In this document: in pieces, positions 25,275 through 35,765 of the stretch | How positions within the stretch are numbered: the stretch's first letter is position 1 | How the letters are laid out: each line of letters opens with the position of its first letter | NCBI RefSeq assembly: GCF_001613045.1 | Contig: NZ_BDBP01000025.1 | Coordinates: forward strand, 23,174-87,173 | Direction of reading: 5' to 3' | Origin: Nocardia lijiangensis NBRC 108240 | GTDB taxonomy: Bacteria; Actinomycetota; Actinomycetes; Mycobacteriales; Mycobacteriaceae | Length of the DNA: 64,000 bases | Made by a program: the position numbers and the translations under genes | The notes under the pieces: model-generated | Database searches by the model: none | The model's input: only the letters and a program-made list of their open reading frames with translations | What the model was told of the DNA's origin: nothing

Positions 25275-26786
25275 GTGGGCACATCCTTGGTCAAGGGTCA
25301 GAACGGGCCCGTGGCGGCGGCGCGGGTCACGGTGTCGGTACGCACCGAGGCGGCGGTCGACTTGTCGGCGCTGCTGGTCACCGAATCGGGCACGGTGCGC
25401 TCCGACGCGGACTTCGTGTTCTTCAACCAGCCCGTCGCGCCCGGTGTGGAGCTGACCTCGGGTGCGCCCGCGGCACTGGCGATATCCCCTGCCGCGCTGC
25501 CCGGCGAGATCGCGCAGGTGCGCGCGGTGCTCACGCTGGATGATCCCGCCGACACCTTCGGGCGCTTCACGCCGCCCGTCGCCACCGTCGCGGATGACGC
25601 GGGAAACGTGCTGTACGAGTACATGATCGAGGGGCTCGGCACCGAATCGGTAGTGATCGCCCTCGAGCTCTACCGGCGCGGTGCGCAGTGGAAGGTGCGT
25701 GCGGTCGGGCAAGGGTACGCGGGCGGGTTCGCCGCGCTCGTCACCGATCACGGAGTCGTCGTCGACGACGAACCCGAGCCGTCGCCCAGCGCCGACCCCG
25801 CAACGACCCGGCCACGGCCCGCGCCCACAACAACGCCTCCGTTGGCTTCCGCCGGCTCGACCGCCCGACCGGCTGCTTCACGGCCCGCGCCAACGCCTCC
25901 GATGGCTTCAGCCGACTCGACGGCCACGCCGAGCTCCCACGCCATACCGACGGCCAGACCGACCGGAGCGGTGCCATCGGCGACTGTCCTGGCGTCCGAG
26001 GCCGTCTCGATGTCCGCGGCCGCGGAGCAATCCGGACCGAACCGCTCGCAGGCACCGGACGTGCGCACCGTTCCGGGCGAGGCGAAGCTCTCCTTCGAGA
26101 AGCGCGCCGTGCTGGATCTGCGCAAGCGCGAGGTCGCCAAGGTGCTGATCGACCGGGAGGCGCTGGGCGTCCGGGCGCGGGTGGTGCTGGTCATCGACAA
26201 GACCGGCAGCATGGTCAAGCAGTACCGGAAGAAGGTCGTGCACCGCGTGGTGGAGCGGATGATCCCGATCGCCACCCAGCTCGACGACGACGGAACGCTC
26301 GAGGCCTACCTGTACGCGCTGTCGTACACCAAGCTGCCCGATATCGAAGTGGCCGAGGGTGATCGCTGGTCGGAGACCTTCCTGCACCTCAACGGCACGC
26401 ACGCGGGCATCGACTACAGCGGGCTCGGCGGTCGCAACGACGAGTTGCCGATCATGCGCGCCGTCATCGAGACGCTGCGGCCCGGCGGCCCGCCGACGCT
26501 GGTGCTGTTCTTCACCGACGGCGGGTTCGCCAAGAAACCGGAGATCGCCGCTCTGATGCGGGAAGCGTCTCGGCTGCCCGCGTTCTGGCAGTTCGTCGGG
26601 CTCGGCCAGGCCAACTACGGACTGCTGCGCACCATCGACGAGATGGACGGCAGGCTGGTCGACAACGCCGGATTCTTCGCACTCGACGACATCGACGCCG
26701 TCGACGACGCGCAGCTGTACACCAGGCTGCTCGGCGAGTTCCCGCAGTGGCTACGCGCCGCGCGGGCCGCGGGTGTGACCAACTGA
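25275..26786 (+). CDS. TerD domain-von Willebrand factor A fusion (tellurium-resistance-like)
   Basis: A 503-residue cytosolic protein. Residues 1 to about 165 form a TerD domain (VDLSALLVTESGTVRSDADF, WKVRAVGQGYAGGFAALVTDHG), a Ca-binding fold of the Ter stress systems. A Pro/Ala/Thr/Ser-rich linker runs to about 265. The C-terminal vWA domain has a variant metal site DKTGS (308-312) in place of DxSxS, with FFTDGGF near 415. Ter proteins are linked to resistance to tellurite, phage and other stress through membrane-associated complexes. GTG 25275 follows AGGAG. The gene pairs conceptually with the TerD-HNH fusion 3.6 kb away; no terB/terC operon is present. Confidence 0.88.
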   Translation: MGTSLVKGQNGPVAAARVTVSVRTEAAVDLSALLVTESGTVRSDADFVFFNQPVAPGVELTSGAPAALAISPAALPGEIAQVRAVLTLDDPADTFGRFTPPVATVADDAGNVLYEYMIEGLGTESVVIALELYRRGAQWKVRAVGQGYAGGFAALVTDHGVVVDDEPEPSPSADPATTRPRPAPTTTPPLASAGSTARPAASRPAPTPPMASADSTATPSSHAIPTARPTGAVPSATVLASEAVSMSAAAEQSGPNRSQAPDVRTVPGEAKLSFEKRAVLDLRKREVAKVLIDREALGVRARVVLVIDKTGSMVKQYRKKVVHRVVERMIPIATQLDDDGTLEAYLYALSYTKLPDIEVAEGDRWSETFLHLNGTHAGIDYSGLGGRNDELPIMRAVIETLRPGGPPTLVLFFTDGGFAKKPEIAALMREASRLPAFWQFVGLGQANYGLLRTIDEMDGRLVDNAGFFALDDIDAVDDAQLYTRLLGEFPQWLRAARAAGVTN

Positions 26787-26800
26787 CCCGATGAAAACGC

Positions 26801-27091
26801 TCAGCCGATGACGGCGTTCATGATGGTGCCCGCGCTGGTGGCGACCACGCCGCCGATCATGGCGCCCGCCACCATCTTCGGCGACTCCAGACCGCCACCC
26901 GTCCACTTCTCCCAGGCGAAGCGGCCGCCCGCGTAGATGATGGCGCAGACACCCGACAGGAGAACGAACCAGGTCAGGTAGCGGACGAGCCGCAGGATCT
27001 CATCGGACACCGGCGGCGCCTCGGGCGTCGGATTGCCGAGCTGCGCCAGGGTGTCGTATGCGATGGCCAGGATCATCGTTGTGCTGCTCAT
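26801..27091 (-). CDS. two-helix small membrane protein, paralogue of 27333-27626
   Basis: A 96-residue protein with two hydrophobic helices (RYLTWFVLLSGVCAIIYAGG and a Gly/Ala-rich second around AGAMIGGVVATSAGTIM). The stretch YAGGRFAWEKWTGG between helices and the tail are nearly identical in the divergent paralogue. The topology resembles small pilin-like or TrbC/VirB2-type subunits, but no secretion genes are near, so this is only a shape comparison. ATG 27091 has no strong ribosome site. It is convergent with the TerD-vWA gene, 14 bp apart. Confidence 0.75.
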   Translation of the reverse strand: MSSTTMILAIAYDTLAQLGNPTPEAPPVSDEILRLVRYLTWFVLLSGVCAIIYAGGRFAWEKWTGGGLESPKMVAGAMIGGVVATSAGTIMNAVIG

Positions 27092-27146
27092 TCCGGGTTC
27101 GGGACAAGGAGAATCACTGAGAGGATGGTATCCGGTTCTTCGGTGC

Positions 27147-27198
27147 GGCGCAGACACCATGTGGCCGTGGCGCAGACACTCTTGTCGCCGGCGCAGAC
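27147..27198. promoter_or_regulatory. three GGCGCAGAC direct repeats between divergent paralogues
   Basis: GGCGCAGAC occurs at 27147, 27169 and 27190, spaced 22 and 21 bp (two helical turns), and a near-inverted copy GTCTCTGCGCC follows. The block lies in the 241-bp gap between the two divergent membrane-protein genes and probably controls both. Confidence 0.6.
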
Positions 27199-27332
27199 GA
27201 CCTTGTCTCTGCGCCCCGGACACCGTTGTGGCACAGCGGCTTGCGAGCAACGGGGTCCGCCCGGATCATGGGTGGGACGTGGTTGTCGACCCCCGGCTCC
27301 CACGAAACCAGTGAATCCCGAGGTAGCCAGCA

Positions 27333-27626
27333 ATGAGCATGATCTTGATGTCGGTCGGGGACACGTATTCCACCCTGGCGCAGATGGGAAACCCGACTCC
27401 CGAGGCGCCGCCGTTGTCGGACGAGATAATGCAGTTCGTCCAGTACGGAACCTGGTTCGCGCTGCTGTCCGGCACGGCGAGCATCATCTACGCGGGCGGC
27501 CGGTTCGCCTGGGAGAAATGGTCCGGCGGGGCGCTGCAGTCGCCGAAGATGGTGGCGGGCGCCATGCTCGGCGGTGTCGTGGCGACCAGCGCGGGCACCA
27601 TCATGAACACCGTCATCGGCAGCTGA
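27333..27626 (+). CDS. two-helix small membrane protein, paralogue of 26801-27091
   Basis: A 97-residue protein, ATG 27333 with GAGGT upstream. It shares with its divergent neighbour the segments LGNPTPEAPP-like, IIYAGGRFAWEKW and MVAGAMxGGVVATSAGTIMN, so the two arose by an inverted duplication. Two membrane helices are predicted. The N-terminal 25 residues before the first helix are polar and may face the cytosol or the outside. The function is unknown; they may assemble as hetero-oligomers. Confidence 0.78.
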   Translation: MSMILMSVGDTYSTLAQMGNPTPEAPPLSDEIMQFVQYGTWFALLSGTASIIYAGGRFAWEKWSGGALQSPKMVAGAMLGGVVATSAGTIMNTVIGS

Positions 27627-27645
27627 CCCTCGGGCCGGCGGCCGT

Positions 27646-28083
27646 TCAGCCCTCCCAAGTCCAGCGCGGCACCTCACGGATCGGGTGCAGTTCCTCATCG
27701 GTGCTCGCGTGCGAGTTCTGCTGTGCCACTTCCGCACCGAACTCCACGTGCGAGCGGACCGCGTCCCGGAACGCCTCCGACTCCAGCAGGCCCGCCTCCT
27801 CGAACGACGCCATGTACAGCTCGGCGAAGCGCTCGCGCTGTTCGTCGGTGATCTTCAGGTGCCGGTGCACCGAGATGAGGTAGTCGAACCCCAGTTCGCG
27901 GCTGAAGCGGTCCGGGCCGCCGAACGATTCCGCGGTGAACCAGGTCAGGTGATCGACGTGGTGTGGGCGTCGCTCGGGGAACAGCGACTTCAGTACCGGA
28001 TCGGCGAGCACCTTGTCGTAGAAGACGGACTCCACGTGGCGCAGCACCTCCTCGCCTCCGGCGTGTTCGTACATGCTCGTCAT
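27646..28083 (-). CDS. truncated hemoglobin-like globin
   Basis: A 145-residue globin of the COG2346 type: MTSMYEHAGGEEVLRHVESVFYDKVLADP covers helices A-B, SLFPERRPHHVDHLTWFTAESFGG the C-E region, and VHRHLKITDEQRERF the proximal His and F/G region. The place that holds Trp in group II proteins reads Phe, so group assignment is uncertain. Such heme proteins bind oxygen or NO and protect respiration. ATG 28083 follows GGGAGG. It is convergent with the membrane paralogue gene. Confidence 0.82.
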   Translation of the reverse strand: MTSMYEHAGGEEVLRHVESVFYDKVLADPVLKSLFPERRPHHVDHLTWFTAESFGGPDRFSRELGFDYLISVHRHLKITDEQRERFAELYMASFEEAGLLESEAFRDAVRSHVEFGAEVAQQNSHASTDEELHPIREVPRWTWEG

Positions 28084-28262
28084 CGGGACCTCCCGGCTCG
28101 GTGTGGCTGCGCTACCCATTAGAGGCCCACGCGCCGGATCATGCGGCCGGTTTCGCGGAGAGCGCACCTCGAAATCCGTGATTTCTCAGGGTGATTCCCG
28201 ATATTCAGGCGTGCGTCCCGATCGCAGGATCGATACAGCAGGTATCGAGTCGAGGAGCAGAG

Positions 28263-28742
28263 ATGACAGACCGGACGAAGGACGAGGCGCTGATCCGCGA
28301 GGTGGTGGCGCACGCCGCGCAGGCGTGGGACGACAACGACGCGACGGCCTACGCGGCCGAGTTCACCGAGGACAGCGACTACGTGGCGTTCGACGGGACG
28401 CTGCTGCGCGGACGTGAGGCGAACCGCGCTCTGCACGCCGGGCTGTTCGACGGCGTGCTGTACGGCACCAGGATGGACGGCGCGATCGAATCGATCCGCT
28501 TCCTCACCGATGACGTCGCCGTCGTGCACGGCACCGGGTCGGTGGTGTTCGCCTGGCAGCGCGAGGTGCCCAAGGGGAGGCGCTCCCGCAACACGTGGGT
28601 GCTGGTGCGCACCGCGGACGGCTGGCAGGTCGCCGCGTTCCACAACACGCGGGTGCGTCCGGTGCCGGGCGAGGGGCCGGTGGTGCGGTTGTTCGGTAAC
28701 TACGTGCGCTGGCGGACGGAACGGGCGCGCGCGAACCAGTAG
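28263..28742 (+). CDS. SgcJ/EcaC family (SnoaL/NTF2-like) protein
   Basis: The 159-residue protein follows the SgcJ/EcaC pattern: DEALIREVVAHAAQAWDDND, then FTEDSDYVAFDGTLLRGR, DDVAVVHGTG, and VLVRTADGWQVAAFHNTRV. These cone-shaped NTF2-fold proteins bind small hydrophobic ligands; many are annotated as oxidoreductases without proof. ATG 28263 has GAGGAG at good spacing. It is divergent from the globin gene with 179 bp between starts. Confidence 0.85.
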   Translation: MTDRTKDEALIREVVAHAAQAWDDNDATAYAAEFTEDSDYVAFDGTLLRGREANRALHAGLFDGVLYGTRMDGAIESIRFLTDDVAVVHGTGSVVFAWQREVPKGRRSRNTWVLVRTADGWQVAAFHNTRVRPVPGEGPVVRLFGNYVRWRTERARANQ

Positions 28743-28866
28743 CGGGCGACGGCCGGGGCGAACATCGGTCCGGCCGTCAGCTGATTCGGGTTCTGTGCGT
28801 ACGCCATCGGTCGCGTGAGCCTCGGCGATCGCTGCCTTCGGACGCCCGGTGCCGACGCCGCAACCC

Positions 28867-30852
28867 TCAGATCCGCGCGCCCTTCGCGCGATTGCAGGCG
28901 CGGCAGAGAATCTGCAAGTTGCTCGCGCTCGTCGCGCCGCCGCGACTGAGCGGGATGACGTGGTCGAACTCGAGGTAGTGGCCGCTGCCGCACTCGACGC
29001 ACTTGCCGCCGTCGCGCTGCCACACTTCGGCTTTCACCTCCTGCGGGATGCTGCGTGAGTCGCGCTGCCCCGGCGTGAGCACCAGGCGTTTCGCGACCCG
29101 CAGCGCGCCTTCCAACGCGGCCGCGACGTACTCGGGGTCGGCGACCTCGAAGCTCGCGCCGCCGCGGGCCGAGGTCGCCGCGATCATCACGACGCCGGCC
29201 TCGATGTGCACCGAGACGACCCGCGACCACGGCATCTCCACCCCCGCGCCGCTGCCGACGAAGCGGAGTTTCTTGTTGCTCGCGATCAGCCTGCCCTCGG
29301 TGATCTTCGGTCCGCGGGCCAGCTGCCGCACGTGCGTGGCGACCAGGTCGAGATGCACCTTCTCTTCCGAATCCAGGTGCAGGCCCGGCGTGCGGACCAC
29401 CGGCAGATCGCCCTCGCGCAATCGGCACAGTGTGCGCCCGCGGTGCATCCGCCTGCGCAGATCCTCGATGAGCGGTCCGGTCAGCGCCAATTCGCCGATG
29501 GCGCGTTCGAAGGTGTCGTATTCGTTCTGCTGGATCGCACCGTCCGCGAACGCGAAGGTGACCAGCCGCTCGACGTAGCTGAGCCCGACTTCGCGCAGCG
29601 CGGTGCGGCCGATGTTCTCGTCGATGCGCTGGTAGCGCAGCGACGCCCACAGCGCTTCCCACGGCTCGCCCTGCGGGCCCGAAGCGATCAGCACCCGCCA
29701 GGCCCTGGTGTGCCAGTGGGTGAGGAACTCCTCGATCTCGGCCTCGCAGAACTGGCACGGTGCCGCGCCGCCGAACAGCTTGCGCCGCAGCGGGTTTCCG
29801 CAGCGCACGCAGGCGCGTGGACCGGGCGGGGTGCGGTGGTAGGTCGCCGAGGTCCATTCGGTTCCGTCCCACCAGCGCAGCCGCGACGCGTCCTCCGGGT
29901 CCGAATGCCAGTCGGCGCGTTCGGGATTCGGCGGCGGCGGTGGCGGTGCCGGTTGGCTGATGCGCCGCGTCAGGTCGACGTGCTGGGGGGTGCGCGGCGG
30001 GCCGCCGGTGGAAGGCTCGGAGGGCGTGGAGTCGACCGGGCTGGCCGCGGGAGCGGCTCCGGCGGATTCACCGCGCGGCGGCGCCTGCCGCGAAGCAGCC
30101 GGGAAGTCGGCGTAACGGGGCCCACGGTGCGCGGAGGGTCCTGTGGCGTCCGTCCGCTCGGCCGCTCCGAGCGGCGAGCTTTCCGGGACCGACCGCGTCG
30201 GGTACGGGGCTCCCGAGGGCAGATGCCGGTCCTGCGGCGATGACGGCTGCGCGGCGGGCTGCGCTCGCGCGCTCCCGGCATCCCGCGCACCGTCGGGGTG
30301 CGGCCGGGCGAACGGATCCGCGGGGCGTGGCGTGCGGGCCCGGCGCGACGAATCGTCGACTGCGACGCCGAACTCGGTGACCAGCCCGGCCAGGCCGCTG
30401 CTCCAGCCCTGACCGACGGCGCGGAACCGCCAGCGCCCCTCGCGGCGGTAGAACTCGCCGAACATCATGGCGGCCACCGCGTCGGCGTCCTCGATGTCGA
30501 AGCGGGCGATCGGGCCGTCGGCGGCGAAGACCGTCACCGTCAAACTCGCTATGTCGCCGAATGTTCCGTGATCGAGCGAGCCGCTGACCACGATCCGTTC
30601 CACGTCGGTCTCGGTGCGCGGCAGCGAGACGCTCAGCCGCGCGGTCCCCGGTGCGGGCTCCTGGTCCAGGGTCACCGCCTGGGATATGTGCCGAGGTGCG
30701 TTGTAGAACACCAGATCCCGGTCCGTGCGCACCGCGCCCGTCCCGTCCAGCAATAGCGCGTGCGCATCGATGACATGCTCCGACCGCCATGAAACGACCA
30801 CGGCTAGAAGGGATGTCGGTACCGGCGCGTGCGCGCCCTTGCTGAGTTTCAT
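28867..30852 (-). CDS. TerD-zinc ribbon-TerB-like-HNH endonuclease multidomain fusion
   Basis: A 661-residue protein with domains in the order: TerD (1-165); a Pro/Ala/Ser linker (166-312); a DUF2510-like WHSDPEDASRLRWWDG segment (313-338); a zinc ribbon with Cys348, Cys351, Cys366 and Cys369; a TerB-like helical block (about 395-475, YVERLVTFAFADGAIQQNEY); a PH-like domain (about 490-585); and an HNH nuclease (603-661) with Cys618/621, the DH pair 630-631, Asn645 and Cys650/653. TerD-linked HNH nucleases have been described in comparative-genomic work on Ter systems as DNA-processing or anti-phage parts. The membrane- or metal-responsive modules probably gate the nuclease. ATG 30852 opens MKLSKGAHAPVP, as in other TerD proteins; a TATTCG -10-like element lies just upstream. 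Confidence 0.88.
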   Translation of the reverse strand: MKLSKGAHAPVPTSLLAVVVSWRSEHVIDAHALLLDGTGAVRTDRDLVFYNAPRHISQAVTLDQEPAPGTARLSVSLPRTETDVERIVVSGSLDHGTFGDIASLTVTVFAADGPIARFDIEDADAVAAMMFGEFYRREGRWRFRAVGQGWSSGLAGLVTEFGVAVDDSSRRARTPRPADPFARPHPDGARDAGSARAQPAAQPSSPQDRHLPSGAPYPTRSVPESSPLGAAERTDATGPSAHRGPRYADFPAASRQAPPRGESAGAAPAASPVDSTPSEPSTGGPPRTPQHVDLTRRISQPAPPPPPPNPERADWHSDPEDASRLRWWDGTEWTSATYHRTPPGPRACVRCGNPLRRKLFGGAAPCQFCEAEIEEFLTHWHTRAWRVLIASGPQGEPWEALWASLRYQRIDENIGRTALREVGLSYVERLVTFAFADGAIQQNEYDTFERAIGELALTGPLIEDLRRRMHRGRTLCRLREGDLPVVRTPGLHLDSEEKVHLDLVATHVRQLARGPKITEGRLIASNKKLRFVGSGAGVEMPWSRVVSVHIEAGVVMIAATSARGGASFEVADPEYVAAALEGALRVAKRLVLTPGQRDSRSIPQEVKAEVWQRDGGKCVECGSGHYLEFDHVIPLSRGGATSASNLQILCRACNRAKGARI

Positions 30853-30985
30853 CGTGCTCGAATATTGCCACGCCCCTCCGACACGCCGAATTCGTCCGGT
30901 TCGTGTGCGGGCGCGCCGAGGCGACACAGACCGGGCGGTCGGGGATTTACCCGTGTTCGGGGGCTCGGTCGGGCACAGTATTGCT

Positions 30986-31483
30986 ATGAGTACCCCGAAG
31001 GGGTCGGGCCGCAAGAAGCAGACCCCGAAAACAGCGGGACCGCGTCGCGTCCCCGGCCCCGCGGAGATCTTGGCGGCCGCGCAGACGGCGGTCGAGGCGG
31101 CCCAGTCGGCCGCGGGTCAGGCGCTGGAGTCGGCGCAGCTGACCGCGGGACATGCCTTCGACGCCGCGGTCCGGCTGCCACCGGCCTCGGCCCAGCTGGT
31201 CGCGCAGCTGCCCGATCTGATCGAAAATCTCTCGCTCGCCATCGACCGGCTCAACGCGACCATCGACCGGCTGGACCGGACGCTGGCGCTGGCCGATCCG
31301 GCCTTCGCCGCCTACGACCGGCTGCTGCCACGGCTGGAGGCGATGATCTCCCTCGGCGAGGACGTGCTCGGCAGGCTCGCCAGGCTGCCCGGCATTTCGA
31401 TGCTCGGCAAGGTGACCGGATTCGGCGGCAGGCGGCCCGACGAGGAGGAGCCGCCGCCGGAGCCGCGGAAACGGCGGCGCTGA
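30986..31483 (+). CDS. Ala-rich helical hypothetical protein
   Basis: A 165-residue protein: a basic disordered N-terminus (MSTPKGSGRKKQTPKTAG), an Ala/Gln-rich amphipathic helix (about 27-60), a second helix NLSLAIDRLNATIDRLDRTL with clear heptads, and a basic/Pro tail. It resembles small mycobacterial proteins of unknown role and may bind membranes or DNA through its basic ends. ATG 30986 is divergent from the TerD-HNH gene (133 bp). It is convergent with pabAB, 7 bp apart. Confidence 0.65.
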   Translation: MSTPKGSGRKKQTPKTAGPRRVPGPAEILAAAQTAVEAAQSAAGQALESAQLTAGHAFDAAVRLPPASAQLVAQLPDLIENLSLAIDRLNATIDRLDRTLALADPAFAAYDRLLPRLEAMISLGEDVLGRLARLPGISMLGKVTGFGGRRPDEEEPPPEPRKRRR

Positions 31484-31490
31484 CCGGGAT

Positions 31491-33818
<2,328 letters not shown>

Positions 33819-33907
33819 GGTGTGCCAAACCCTACGCCTGGCCCGGCCGAGCAAACTGTTGTCACATGCCTTCAGTTGTCGTGGGCGGGTGGTGCAGAAT
33901 GTGGGGC

Positions 33908-34963
33908 ATGTCTGTTGCGCAACCGGTCGAAGTGGATCGCGAAGTCGTCGATTTCGCGATCGTCGGGAAATGGATGGAAGAGCAGGGCCTGCCCGGCGGC
34001 GCGTTCGAGGGGGTGACCTCGCTCGGTGGCGGCACGCAGAACATCATGCTGCGGTTCCATCGCGGCGGCCGGGACTACGTGCTGCGGCGCGGGCCGAAGC
34101 ACCTGCGCGCCAAGAGCAACGAGGTCATCCGGCGCGAGGCGCGTCTGCTCGGCGCGCTCAGCGGGACCGGCGTGCGTGCGCCCGAGGTCATCGCCGCCTG
34201 CACCGACGAGTCGGTGATCGGCGCGGTCTTCTACCTGATGGAGCCGATCGTCGGCTTCAATCCGCAGAACGAGCTGCCCGAGCTGCACGCGAACGACCCC
34301 GAGATCCGGCGGCAGATGGGCCTGTCCGCGGCCGAGGCGATCGCCCGGCTCGGCGCGCTCGACTACCGGGAGCTCGGCCTGTCGGACTACGGCAAGCCCG
34401 AAGGGTTCCTGGAACGCCAGGTGCCGCGCTGGCTCGGCGAGCTCGAATCGTATTCGGCCAACGAGGGTTACCCGGGCCCGGAGATTCCCGGCGTGCAGCA
34501 GGTCGGGGACTGGCTGGACCGCAACCGGCCCGCGAACTGGACGCCGGGCATCCTGCACGGCGACTGTCACCTGGCCAACATGATGTTCTCCTACGAGGGC
34601 CCGCAGGTCGCGGCGATGGTGGACTGGGAGATGTCCACCATCGGCGATCCGCTGCTCGACCTGGGCTGGCAGATCGCGACCCGGCCCGAGCCCGGCACGA
34701 CGGGTGCGGCGCTGGTCGGCAAGCTGGGCGCCGTCGGCGGTCTGCCGACCCCGGAGGAGATGATCGAGCACTACGGCCGGTTCTCCGATCGCGATCTGAG
34801 CCACGTCACCTGGTACACCGTGCTGGCCTGCTTCAAGCTGGGCATCGTGCTGGAGGGCACGCACGCGCGCGCCTTCGCGGGCAAGGCGCCCAAGGAGGTC
34901 GGCGACTTCCTGCATGCCATCACCCTGGAGCTGTTCGAGCGGGCGCATCGCCTGATGGAGTGA
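33908..34963 (+). CDS. phosphotransferase family protein (ACAD10/APH-like kinase)
   Basis: A 351-residue aminoglycoside-phosphotransferase-fold kinase of the group often paired with acyl-CoA dehydrogenases. LGGGTQNIMLRF is the Gly-rich loop, YVLRRGP holds the ATP-binding Lys/Arg strand, HGDCHLANMMF the Brenner catalytic loop, and DWEMSTIGDPLLDLGW the Mg-binding Asp. Homologues phosphorylate hydroxyacyl-CoAs or other hydroxyl substrates. ATG 33908 is preferred over 33866 and 33899 for family length. The stop is followed by a 17-bp perfect hairpin. Confidence 0.87.
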   Translation: MSVAQPVEVDREVVDFAIVGKWMEEQGLPGGAFEGVTSLGGGTQNIMLRFHRGGRDYVLRRGPKHLRAKSNEVIRREARLLGALSGTGVRAPEVIAACTDESVIGAVFYLMEPIVGFNPQNELPELHANDPEIRRQMGLSAAEAIARLGALDYRELGLSDYGKPEGFLERQVPRWLGELESYSANEGYPGPEIPGVQQVGDWLDRNRPANWTPGILHGDCHLANMMFSYEGPQVAAMVDWEMSTIGDPLLDLGWQIATRPEPGTTGAALVGKLGAVGGLPTPEEMIEHYGRFSDRDLSHVTWYTVLACFKLGIVLEGTHARAFAGKAPKEVGDFLHAITLELFERAHRLME

Positions 34964-34983
34964 CGGACCGTATCTCGACGAAG

Positions 34984-35021
34984 TCTGGCCGCATATGGAT
35001 GGAGATCCATATGCGGCCAGA
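34984..35021. repeat. 17-bp perfect inverted repeat, 4-nt loop, just before the DinB-like gene
   Basis: TCTGGCCGCATATGGAT (34984-35000) and its exact complement (35005-35021) flank GGAG. It lies 20 nt after one gene and ends 13 nt before the next ATG, which has no other ribosome site; the only purine-rich element nearby, GGAG, is the loop itself. It may terminate the kinase transcript, serve as an operator, or regulate translation. Confidence 0.6.
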
Positions 35022-35034
35022 TTAGTTTCGACGC

Positions 35035-35619
35035 ATGCCGATCGTTCCCGATGTGAAGAACTGGACCTGGGTCCTGGAGCGCGCCTGCCCCGAATGCGGA
35101 TTCGACGCCGCCGCCACCACTTACGAGCAAGTGCCCGCCCTGGCGCGCGCGAGCGCCGATCGGCTGCGCGCCGCGCTCGAACGTCCCGATGCCCGGCGGC
35201 GGCCGGACGAGTCGACTTGGTCGCCGCTGGAGTACGCGGCCCACGTGCGCGATGTGTGCTGGATCTTCGCCTACCGCGCCGCGGTGATCGCGCGCACCGC
35301 CGCCGTGGACCCACGGGTGCCCGCCTTCGACGCGCGCGGACTCACCCCGGAAGAGACGGCGGACGGGCTGCCCGTCTTCTCGGACTGGGACCAGGACGCG
35401 ACCGCGATCGCCGCACGCTACGACGCGCAGGAGACCGGCGCGGTCTCGGGGGAGCTGGCGCTGGCGGCCGAGGCGGCGGCGCGGGCCTTCGAAGCGGTGG
35501 CGGTCGCGGATCGCGGTGCGCAGGCCCGGCGCAGCGACGGGTCGATGTTCACCGTCGATTCGCTGGCGAAGTACTTCGTGCACGACCTCGTCCATCACGT
35601 CCACGATGTGCGCGGGTGA
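35035..35619 (+). CDS. DinB-superfamily protein (MDMPI-like fold)
   Basis: A 194-residue four-helix-bundle protein with candidate metal-binding His in YAAHVRDV and HDLVHHVHDV, the pattern of DinB/YfiT and mycothiol-dependent isomerase-type proteins. An N-terminal CPECGFDA pair of Cys may bind a metal. Such proteins often conjugate or isomerise with bacillithiol or mycothiol. ATG 35035 follows a 17-bp hairpin rather than a normal ribosome site. Confidence 0.78.
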   Translation: MPIVPDVKNWTWVLERACPECGFDAAATTYEQVPALARASADRLRAALERPDARRRPDESTWSPLEYAAHVRDVCWIFAYRAAVIARTAAVDPRVPAFDARGLTPEETADGLPVFSDWDQDATAIAARYDAQETGAVSGELALAAEAAARAFEAVAVADRGAQARRSDGSMFTVDSLAKYFVHDLVHHVHDVRG

Positions 35620-35635
35620 AAACGAGTCCCAATTC

Positions 35636-35719
35636 TAGAACGTGTTCGGCCATCGCGCCGCTCCGCACCGATGAATTTTCCCATCGGTACTAGAACGCGT
35701 TCCACTTTTCTCGTACTGT
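35636..35719 (+). promoter_or_regulatory. two KstR-like boxes and -10 of the NDMA-alcohol dehydrogenase gene
   Basis: TAGAACGCGTTCCA (35691-35704) fits TnnAACnnGTTnnA exactly; TAGAACGTGTTCGG (35636-35649) misses only the last base. A TACTGT hexamer at 35714-35719 lies 9 bp after the second box, placing that box over the -35 region. The core TAGAACGTGTTC is identical to the box in front of the WS/DGAT gene. Confidence 0.6.
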
Positions 35720-35765
35720 GGGTGCAGTCACATTGAAGCACTGTGCACGCGAGAGGTCGACAGGA

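Noticed and set aside
24497..25294. Minus-strand frame with RPGRSQ hexapeptide repeats
   Set aside because: The repeats are the 18-bp DNA array read in frame; the rest is antisense to the SRPBCC gene.
24628..25455. Plus-strand frame with GAENDP-like repeats
   Set aside because: It runs through SRPBCC and TerD genes out of frame; open only because the repeat unit is 18 bp.
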